Shown here: piece after piece, positions 56,192 to 64,000 of the stretch
Numbering within the stretch: position 1 is the stretch's first letter
How the letters are laid out: each line of letters opens with the position of its first letter
The notes under the pieces: generated by a model
What the model was told of the DNA's origin: nothing
What the model saw: the letters and a program-made list of their open reading frames with translations, nothing else
Database searches by the model: none
From: Fonsecaea monophora
Lineage: Eukaryota > Ascomycota > Eurotiomycetes > Chaetothyriales > Herpotrichiellaceae
Direction of reading: 5' to 3'
Assembly: GCF_001642475.1 (NCBI RefSeq)
Contig: NW_019173975.1
Location: 1-64,000 of the forward strand
DNA: 64,000 bases
Program-made: the position numbers and the translations under genes

Positions 56192-57034
56192 ATGAAGTTC
56201 CTCACATTCTCCCTCCTCATCCCGATCGCCTACCTCTCCATCCTGATCGGCAGCATGGCCACCTTCTCCCACCTATACCGCCAGAGACAAGTGAAGAAGA
56301 AACTCCGGCTGGCGCCCTACTTCCCCCCGCACACGACCCGCAACATCTACCTCTCCCTCCTCCACCTGCAAGACGACGGCAGCACCAAAGTGCCCGACTC
56401 GGTGCTGCGGGCGGCGCTCCTGGCACGGGCGTGCGACGACATCCGACGCATCATGGAAGTCCGCATGCGGAAGCCCGCGCTGGCCGCGCTGCTGCAACGC
56501 GGGGTCGTCGGCGACGAGATCTTCCAGCGGCTGCAGCGCGCCGAGCAGGAACTCGAACTCGAACTCAAGGACGTGGTCGCCGAGGCCAACGCGTTGAGCG
56601 GATCGGGCGGTGGGCCGGGCGGCTCGCCGGGCACGTGGGGACAGACCATCTTCCAGAGCGCCAACGAGATGGTGCAGAACCAGATGCTGCGGGAGAAACT
56701 GGACGCCATCAAAAAGACCCTGCCGGAGGAGAAGGAGAGGTGGGAGAAGCAGCGGGAGACCGCCAGACGGGAGTTACTGGGCGGCGACGACCCGTCAGGG
56801 ACCACCAATGCGGGCGGCAAACCCAGCACTACCTCTACTACCTCTACTACCTCCCCTACTCCCGTTCCCGCTCCCGCTCCAGCCTCAGCATCTCCACCAG
56901 CAACCCCTGCAGAAAAGACGGTCCCCAAACCCGCCACAGCGAGCAGCGACGAGGACGGCGTCATCGTCGAGACACCCGCCGCCGAAATTCCGACCACCAC
57001 GGGCAAACAGAAAAAGAAGAAAGGGAAGAAATGA
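56192..57034 (+). CDS. SEC66: Sec66/Sec71-like ER translocation subunit
   Basis: 280 aa, intronless. A signal-anchor at residues 5-24 (TFSLLIPIAYLSILIGSMAT) is followed by a cytosolic domain with conserved RNIYLSLLHLQDD, then VLRAALLARACDDIRRIMEV and WGQTIFQSANEM. The C-terminal third is Ser/Thr/Pro-rich and then Lys-rich (KQKKKKGKK). Sec66 is a non-essential subunit of the Sec62/Sec63 complex for post-translational import into the ER. The length and order match fungal homologues. A longer overlapping frame in a different phase (56182-57114) is a shadow. Confidence 0.93.
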   Translation: MKFLTFSLLIPIAYLSILIGSMATFSHLYRQRQVKKKLRLAPYFPPHTTRNIYLSLLHLQDDGSTKVPDSVLRAALLARACDDIRRIMEVRMRKPALAALLQRGVVGDEIFQRLQRAEQELELELKDVVAEANALSGSGGGPGGSPGTWGQTIFQSANEMVQNQMLREKLDAIKKTLPEEKERWEKQRETARRELLGGDDPSGTTNAGGKPSTTSTTSTTSPTPVPAPAPASASPPATPAEKTVPKPATASSDEDGVIVETPAAEIPTTTGKQKKKKGKK

Positions 57035-57863
57035 AAAGCAAAATCCAAATCGCGTTTATTATGAGCAGGCCATGCATCCCCGATGATCGGCGCCCGGTTG
57101 GGTCCATTGTATGATATTGGTATTTGAATTCTTCCTCATACATCATTCTTTTTTTTTTTCCATCCTCCTTCTCTGGGTCATCCACTTTTCTTCTCGGTCT
57201 CTCGGTGGGGCATTAGGTCTGAGGTGTTTATGCGTCTATGCCTCTATTTTAGAGAAGTCTGGAGTTCTTTTTTCCCTACCTAGGTTTTAGGTACCCGTGG
57301 AAAAAAGGGGTGGAATAGGGGTGGGAAAAGGGTGTTGAGAGTTATGCTTCGCTCATGGATAGAGCACATGGAGCACATGGAGGGCAATGGAGCACGGGTC
57401 TGCATTTCCCATTTTTCCCATTCTAGCAGCAAAGAGCACACGAGCAAGATAGCAAGAGAGGAATGAATAAAGAGATTGAACATCCAGCATCCAGCATCCA
57501 GCATTTTCACGTATCGTCTGTGTCTTCGAGGGTTATATCCCTACGAATACAACGCAACAATGTCCATCAGAGAAAAGTCTGAGTGACAGAAGAAAACTCT
57601 CTGACGTTGGTGGTGGTGGAGGCAGCGTTGGCCCAGGGTCATGCTGTATATTCGCGCAGTATGGGACAGGGTATGGTCTGGATGTGTATGTACCTCGGTA
57701 GGTCTGTACACAGTATGGAGGCAGCAGAGCAAGGGAAAGGAGAAAAACAGTATACCTAGTATCCAATGGGAGGTGACTGATGGCTCTTTTCTAGCCACTA
57801 AACTATACAATACATATTCCCATGTCCCTGTCCCTCTGGGCCACAGTGATCATGATATTGTTG
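57035..57863. other. Intergenic between convergent genes, no gene seen
   Basis: About 830 bp. A CCTAGGTTTTAGGTACC motif lies at 57279-57295 and three CATCCAG repeats at 57483-57502. Nothing else. Confidence 0.5.
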
Positions 57864-60440
57864 TTACAAGGAAACTTCAACGTCGCTCCAGTCACGCTGC
57901 GTCAACGCCTCAGCAGGGACGGATGTCCTCATCTGCTCGGCGACCCCTAGAATGTCTTGCACCAGGAGCCCCTCGGCCGCACCTTTCATTCTTTTCTCAA
58001 TGACGAGGCAGAGAAAGGCAGATAGCACATCGAGCCTGAGCTCTCGTGCGGGCCGACTTTCAATCTGCTCGACCGCCTCCGGATCAACGTCCTTCTCCTG
58101 GACCATTTTATCGCCGATGGCGACCACAATCTCGGTCAGAGTCTTGACCGCACTCTGATACTGGAGGTTCTTCTTCATCCGCAGGCCGCGAGCGCGGGCC
58201 GAGAGTGGCACGAAGTCGGACGCGAACGAGCGAGCCACCTGCATGATGATCAGCCGGCTAACTTCCTCGTGCGGCACCAGATTGAAAGACTCCCGCAGAC
58301 CATGCAGCGCGCAGAGGGTGCCATGAGGATCGGACGAGAGGCAGAAGCAGCGTATGACCTGTTCGTACAGTTCATCAGAGAAGTCTGCCTGGACGGCAGA
58401 TCTTTTTTTGAGGTCAAGCCTGCCGAACCATTCTTGCATCTCTGCGAAGAGCGTTCGCGCATCAGGAAACCCTCCCTGATGTCGATGAGGAAATGCATAA
58501 TAATGCTTGGCCGTGTCCCAGAGTGCCGCAAACGTCTCAAGATCGGGGGTGATGGATTGCTTCAAGGTCGAATATTTGCTCCAGACATCTGGGATCTGCC
58601 CTAAGCGAAGTGAAGCATAAAGCCAATGGTTCATGATGAATGAATTCGGCTTGATCTGAGCCGAACCAGTCATAACGTCGGTGAGATGACTGGCGTTGGC
58701 AAGATCTGAACGGCGTGTGTAGTGTTGGAGCAAGATGGAAAATGTCTCGATTGTTGCAGGTGGCGCCCCCCGTTTGAGGAAGAAAGGAATTCGCCGGCTC
58801 TCGACTTTGGAGGTCAAATTTGCAGGACTAGGATCGCCGGCCTTTGAAAGCCGCTTCTGAACCACTTCAACCCGGCACTGAATCATGGCCCATGCAGTCT
58901 CCTCGGCTTTTTGGCGAGAAGTTGGCGAACCTTGACGGAACCAGGCTGCGATGAGGCCATTCAAGGGCCCGGCATCAGGTTTGATCCCACGCTCATACAT
59001 GAGGTCGACAACCAGAGCTGCCTTGTCTGTCCTCCCCTCGCCGAGGAGCCATTTGATCCATGCCGCAAAGAAGTATTTGTTGTGGAAGCTGCGGGGGAAA
59101 AGCGCCAGGGAAGAGAGCCCGATCTGGCTGACGAGGTCCTCACCCGATGACTGAGATTGACTGGACTCTTTGCTCAGATCCCTGAAAATCCTCAGTGAAT
59201 CGGTTGGCGACTTGGCTGTAAGCATGAACATATCTTTGAAAACCGCCAGAGCGAGATCAGTACGGCCAGCATCAAGTAGTGCACTACTGACTCGACCCAG
59301 AATATCCAACGTCGTCTTTTGGTCTTCTCTGCCCTCGAGCCTCTTCCGCAGCTCCAGATAGCAGAACCAGGTCTTGGACGCAGCCGAGGGACTTTGACTT
59401 TTGGCCCAGGCAGAGATAACCATGACAAGAGCTTCGGGATCAATCATTGTCGTGTGGTCATAGCATTCAAATGCCAAACGCTGCGCCTTCTGTGGCTTTC
59501 CAAGTTGCACATAGAGCCGGATACCGGTGATCCAGAACAGTTCAGCAAGATCCTCCGCGAGACCCTGACCCAACTTGGGTCTCTGTGCTTCCCACGCTTC
59601 TGCCGCAGCGGCGATGTTTCCAGTAGCCTGCAGTGCATCGATATATTCAATCCACTCTTTGTCTCCGAGGGGCACATCTGCCTTCATCATATCCTTGCCC
59701 AGCATTTCAAGGTGTTTGGGTCTGTAATAGACCGTACTCTGAGACTTCCAGAGGAAATGCCAGACATCTTCGGGGAGGATCAAGGCAAAGTTTGGAACGT
59801 GTTGCTGGCACCGGAGATACCATTTCCACAGGGTGAAATAAGACTTCTCGTCTTTCTTCTGCTGCGCCGAGTCCAACGCCGTGTTGAACCGCCTGACATA
59901 GATCTTGTCTCTGATAGGAATGCTGAGGGTGACCTTGAGAGCTGATTTCTGCGTCGTGGCTTGTTTCTTGCCCTCCTCTTCTCTTGCCAGCTCTTCCAAA
60001 TCTTCCTCGGACACCAGATCGAGATCTTCAGAGGGCATGACACCCTCTTCTTCGAGAGCCTTCAGCAGTTCCTCCCTCTCATTGACGGGGAAGGATCGTA
60101 TAAACTCGCTGTTGGGTCCGAAGGGCCCTTCTCGCATTACCGCGAGTTCGCGATCCAGTTTGTCCAACTCTGCCTTCAAGGCATGCGTTTCATCGTCGAG
60201 GAGGTCACGGACCGGGAGTCTGGTGGACGCATCGTCGCCCTGTTGTTCGAATTCATGTATATCCGCCTGCGCTATGGATGTCGTCGGTGGTTTACGTGGA
60301 TGAAGGGGACGTGAGCGAGCGGTTTGGCGATACTGTCGGATCGGTTGGAGAGATTGCAGGCAGAGTTGATGGCCCGCAAAACTCGGAGACAGGCAGAATT
60401 GTTGGTGCCATCTTCGAGACAGCTGGCAGATGCTGCGCAT
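57864..60440 (-). CDS. Mitochondrial pentatricopeptide-repeat protein
   Basis: 858 aa, intronless, ATG at 60440. The N-terminus (MRSICQLSRRWHQQFCLSPS, then basic residues without acids) reads as a mitochondrial presequence. Helical-hairpin repeats of about 35 residues fill the body, for example around GRTDKAALVVDLMYERGIKP and ETFSILLQHYTRRSDLANAS. The length and repeats fit fungal PPR proteins that bind mitochondrial RNA for processing or translation. The particular transcript cannot be named. It is divergent from ORC3 across about 475 bp. Confidence 0.85.
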   Translation of the reverse strand: MRSICQLSRRWHQQFCLSPSFAGHQLCLQSLQPIRQYRQTARSRPLHPRKPPTTSIAQADIHEFEQQGDDASTRLPVRDLLDDETHALKAELDKLDRELAVMREGPFGPNSEFIRSFPVNEREELLKALEEEGVMPSEDLDLVSEEDLEELAREEEGKKQATTQKSALKVTLSIPIRDKIYVRRFNTALDSAQQKKDEKSYFTLWKWYLRCQQHVPNFALILPEDVWHFLWKSQSTVYYRPKHLEMLGKDMMKADVPLGDKEWIEYIDALQATGNIAAAAEAWEAQRPKLGQGLAEDLAELFWITGIRLYVQLGKPQKAQRLAFECYDHTTMIDPEALVMVISAWAKSQSPSAASKTWFCYLELRKRLEGREDQKTTLDILGRVSSALLDAGRTDLALAVFKDMFMLTAKSPTDSLRIFRDLSKESSQSQSSGEDLVSQIGLSSLALFPRSFHNKYFFAAWIKWLLGEGRTDKAALVVDLMYERGIKPDAGPLNGLIAAWFRQGSPTSRQKAEETAWAMIQCRVEVVQKRLSKAGDPSPANLTSKVESRRIPFFLKRGAPPATIETFSILLQHYTRRSDLANASHLTDVMTGSAQIKPNSFIMNHWLYASLRLGQIPDVWSKYSTLKQSITPDLETFAALWDTAKHYYAFPHRHQGGFPDARTLFAEMQEWFGRLDLKKRSAVQADFSDELYEQVIRCFCLSSDPHGTLCALHGLRESFNLVPHEEVSRLIIMQVARSFASDFVPLSARARGLRMKKNLQYQSAVKTLTEIVVAIGDKMVQEKDVDPEAVEQIESRPARELRLDVLSAFLCLVIEKRMKGAAEGLLVQDILGVAEQMRTSVPAEALTQRDWSDVEVSL

Positions 60441-60914
60441 AGAGAATCTGACGGAGTCTCTGTCTGCACAATGATCTTACACTCGACGGAATGGTATAGT
60501 TGGATTTAATAGACTGCGGCGAGGAAAAGTCTCGCAGACACGATCAACTTTTTGCCGAAGATCAACCGGCCCCTTGAGCCTCGTAGCCTCGACTACTATT
60601 GACTTATCTCAGAGTACATTTCTTGGGTTTCTATACCTTACAGCGTCGTGAAGGTGGAAAAGAAATACATTGTCACTCAGAAAGGGAAGTTGTCGTTGAT
60701 TTTGGAGACGAAGGACATGGCCAATTGGTCCCTAATATATGAAATGTCTGTCTGACAGAGTATTTCCCGCAATAAAGTCAAATATTGCACTTGGGTTTCT
60801 GTCAGACTAAACCATCTCCTTGCGCGACGCGCCTCAATAGAAGCGCGTCTCGGCTCGATTTTGTAAAAAAGTGATCTGGACCGAACGAAGTGCTGCTGAT
60901 TCCAGAACCCCCAG
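60441..60914. promoter_or_regulatory. Divergent promoter PPR protein / ORC3
   Basis: About 475 bp between outward-facing genes; AT-rich, no gene. A GCGACGCGC motif resembling an MluI-cell-cycle-type site lies at about 60817-60830, but this is weak. Confidence 0.4.
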
Positions 60915-63089
60915 ATGGACGAAGTATCTCACACGGTAAGGTGGACATAAATCCCTCTCCGGCTATATGCTAATGATTGGTAGACCTGCTACATCTTCAA
61001 ACCTACCAATCAAGACACCGAAGAGATCGATCCGAGGCCGCAGAAGAGGCGGAAGCTGAGTAGAGTCCCCGCGAAGGATGCTCAAGAAGAGTACTCGTGG
61101 CCGCGAGTGCTGGGCGGACAAGAATCTCCGGATGATGCCGGCCTGCGAAGAAGCCAGTTCGAAACAGTATGGGCCGAACAACAAAAAAAGATCCAGGGGA
61201 TCGTGGATGTGGTTGATGAAGGATTTGTTGGTCCTGTCATGAGATTTGCGCGTTCCCTGAATGCAGACAACCTTCGCACACACAAGAGACTCAAGACGGC
61301 GTTGCTTGCCTTGGGCCTAAACACAAATCACCACCACGACCTTCATAAGAGGTGGAAAAGCACGATGCGAGGAGACGCTTCCAGAGAACCGGAAGTACTG
61401 GTCACTCTGCAGCCGGCTCACTGCACAAACATTCAGACAGCGTTGAAGAACGTGGTTCGGTCTGCGATTTCTAGTCACCAAGGAGCTGAGAAGTATACCG
61501 AGTTCCTCAACGAGCACAAACTCCTGATCCCGATGAACTTCGACCTGGAATTACTTCAGCGGTACGTCCTGCGTTATCACATCGAGCGAGTGGTGATATC
61601 CATCATGGACGTCGAAGGGTTCGACACGTCCATCTTTGCGGAACTGGTCTCGACCTTTCACTCGTGGTCAGACAGGATTCCATTCATTCTTTTTGTTGGG
61701 ATATCGACTACTGTGGAACTCTTCGAGTCTCGGTTATCTAGACAGACGGTCTCGATGCTCGACGCCGAAATCTTTGCGACGAGTCCGGATTTCAATCTAG
61801 AGGATCGCCTGTTTGACTTGTACGAGGCCATACAGCATGATCAGACCGCAGAAGTGTTTCTCGGTCCGTCAGTCGTCAACGAGCTGGCCACTTTGGCAGA
61901 AGACCAAGGCACCACCCCGGCGACATTTGCTCGTGCCATCAAGTATGCTCACATGTCTCATTTCTTCGCGAATCCCCTCTCGAGATTGTCCACCGAGGCC
62001 ACTACGAAATCGCCATGGAGCCCGGTACTGTGCCAGGCCATCCGCAACCTCGCCAGCTTCAGGTCTCACTGCGAAGCGCTGGCAAAAGGCGACAAGACCG
62101 AGCGGGAGACCGTGCGCCGCCTGCTTGTGTCTGACGACGAACTTCAGAGGGTCGTTGTCGGAGCGATCGAGTCAGGGAAACGAGTCATGCGTTCAGGCCT
62201 GTCCGCCATCTCCACTCTGAGATACATATACCACTGCACGCTCAAATTGGAGTCGTACAGTCGCTGGGAGAGCGAGAACCATCTTCTGCAATCCCTACCA
62301 GACCTGACACAATCGGAGGTTTTCGAGGCCATTGAGGACAACCTCCAAAATCTTTCGTCTGAGGTGTCAGCCACACAACTTCTTAAAGGCTCCGTCCCAG
62401 AACTGCAGGATCTACACGACTACCAGCGGTCTTGCGTAGAACCAGGGGCAGAGACGGGGACAGATGCGAGCCCCTCGGAAGCCGAAAAGTTCATCAACCT
62501 CCTACGCCGATACCTCGAGAGCCGCACATCGTCCTCTTCCCCCGAACACCATCTCATCAGTCCCTTCCGCCACTTCATGGCCGAGGCGTACACCATGGCG
62601 CAAAAGTCCCCTCTCGCCCAGACCATGCATCCGCGTCCGCGGTATTGCCTCGAACGCGCCCTGACTCGACCCGCAGACTATCTCGGATGCTCATGCTGTA
62701 CGCCTCAGAGTTCAGGCGAAGCACACGCCGCCACTAGAGGTGACGTGCCCGACAAGGCCAGCCTCCCGCCCACGAGCCTGTTGCTGAACATGCTCAACGA
62801 AGCCGGCACGGTGGTCAACGTGCGGGACCTGTGGGACGCGTTCCGCGACACGCTCTCACACGGCACGGAATCGGCTTCGCCAGACGCAGACAGAGATGGA
62901 CTTGACGATGATAATGACGGCAATGACGATGACGAAGACGGTGGCGACGACAAGAGCAACGATGAGAGACGGACTCTAGCCCTGTTCTACCGCGCCCTAG
63001 CCGACCTGCGGTACCTGGGACTGATCCGGCAAAGCAAGCGCAAGCCCGGGGTAGAATGCATTGCGAAGACGGCATGGATGGGACTTTGA
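60915..63089 (+). CDS. ORC3: Origin recognition complex subunit 3
   Basis: 708 aa in two exons (60915-60935 coding MDEVSHT, and 60984-63089); the intron of 48 bp has a CTAATG branch-like site. The ORC3 N-terminal region (GGQESPDDAGLRRSQFETVW) is followed by a degenerate AAA-like core (LQRYVLRYHIERVVISIMDV, then IPFILFVGIST), a helical insert and a C-terminal winged-helix segment (LFYRALADLRYLGLIRQSKR, ending AKTAWMGL). An acidic Asp/Asn-rich loop near residue 640 is low-complexity. It is part of the six-subunit complex that marks replication origins in the nucleus. Confidence 0.93.
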
Positions 63090-63345
63090 CAGCACAATCG
63101 GCTTCCCTTTGTAAAAGGAGATATAGCTCTCCCTTTCCCCTCTTTCAAAAAAAAGGGGGCCTCGTCATCCTCCTCCACCTTCTCCTCCCGCCCTTAGGGG
63201 ACTGTGCTACCATAGGTAGGTAGGTAGTATTAGGTACCGAGACACTTACGCACCTACACACCTACACCGCACACTCCATCTCATACCCCGGTACCGGTTT
63301 GAGTCTTTCATTCGATTTCAGGGCTGAGGGATATGAACTCGGTAT

Positions 63346-63368
63346 AGAGAGAGAGAGAGAGAGAGAGA
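63346..63368. repeat. (AG)n microsatellite
   Basis: About eleven AG dinucleotides downstream of ORC3. Confidence 0.9.
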
Positions 63369-63545
63369 TCCATATATCCGTACACATGAATATCCGTATA
63401 AATGAATAAACTGTATGTAGGTGGCTTACATATATATTTTGATGTTCACGGCCAACCAGGACCGCAAATTGTTTTTGCATATGTAGTACCCAACGAATGG
63501 CATGACATGGCATGAAGGAGCAGAACTTATTCACTGGTTCATATC

Positions 63546-63584
63546 CACTCACTCACTCACTCACTTTAGGTAGGTAGGTAGGTA
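63546..63584. repeat. Adjacent (CACT)n and (TAGG)n tetranucleotide repeats
   Basis: Five CACT units followed directly by four to five TAGG units. Confidence 0.9.
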
Positions 63585-64000
63585 TTCGATGACATAAAAC
63601 ATCTAACATTGAAAATTCCGCCAAATCTTCCTTTCAAAAAGGGGCCCAGAACTGAATAGCTGGGCCCTATATACCAAAAACGCCCCGATGCTAATGTCAG
63701 TATCAATGCCGATAATGCAACAATCCATCCCTGAGTCTGTCCCATTGTCCCATTGTCCCAGCGGGTTGGTGAGTGTCGTCACAACAATATCAAACTAATA
63801 CAGCCAGCCATTCGATGCCCATCCAAGTGTCTCCGTATATGTAGGTCCTTCGAACCGCAGACCGGATTGCGCTGCCAAATCCATTCCACCCGTCGCTTGA
63901 CCTGGAAACAAAAAAGAAAAGTCTGTTCCTCGTAGCCCCCTCCGCCACATGCATGATCTCATCCAAGTCATAAGACAAAACGGCAACACGAAACGTGCTT

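Larger units (their letters stand above)
63090..64000. other. Repeat-rich intergenic end of window, no gene seen
   Basis: About 910 bp with TAGG repeats at 63213-63229 and 63567-63584, a (GA)n tract at 63346-63368 and CACT repeats at 63546-63565. No coding or RNA gene is supported. Confidence 0.55.

Noticed and set aside
56182..57114. 310-codon plus-strand frame overlapping SEC66
   Set aside because: Out-of-phase shadow rich in Arg/Pro/His; the SEC66 frame has the signal anchor and conserved motifs.
63090..64000. CRISPR-like repeats in the TAGG/CACT tracts
   Set aside because: Simple tetranucleotide microsatellites without spacers in a eukaryotic genome.

Overview
The window is nuclear DNA of a filamentous ascomycete (Pezizomycotina). 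Genes are dense and most carry short GT-AG introns of about 48 to 120 bp. The families are typical of the group: Zn(II)2Cys6 factors, a DUF3425 bZIP, a TRI12-type transporter, an SNG1-type membrane protein. The mix of aromatic-catabolic genes would suit a Eurotiomycete such as a black yeast (Chaetothyriales), but that placement is a guess. Gene models were spliced by hand; exon lengths were checked for phase and every complete spliced model divides into whole codons.

Region 1 (1-7.4 kb) is regulatory: a Zn2Cys6 factor running off the left edge, a divergent bZIP with an altered basic region, a glyoxalase-fold protein, and a second Zn2Cys6 factor.

Region 2 (7.6-37.5 kb) is metabolic. It holds an NmrA-like protein, a 4-coumarate-CoA-ligase-like acyl-CoA synthetase ending in AKI, a Baeyer-Villiger monooxygenase ending in SHL with a 6-nt microexon, a TRI12-like MFS transporter with 14 exons, a class II aldolase, an SDR, a zinc polyol/butanediol dehydrogenase, acetoacetyl-CoA synthetase, a 3-ketoacyl-CoA thiolase with a PTS2, a zinc alcohol dehydrogenase, and a divergent pair of FAD aromatic hydroxylase and gentisate 1,2-dioxygenase. 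These fit peroxisomal side-chain shortening of an aromatic or ketone substrate, ring cleavage through gentisate, and salvage of acetoacetate. The substrate is not known, and enoyl-CoA hydratase and the steps after gentisate cleavage are missing from the window.

Region 3 (37.8-63.1 kb) is housekeeping: SPT2, ribosomal P2, RPS15/uS19, a conserved membrane protein, a GPATCH11-like protein, an intron-containing tRNA-Ile(UAU), an SNG1/DUF3533 protein, NOP14, an AYR1-like reductase, SEC66, a mitochondrial PPR protein and ORC3. It is interrupted at about 53.2-55.6 kb by a stretch of broken plus-strand coding-like sequence that I cannot assign. The last 0.9 kb is repeat-rich and has no gene.
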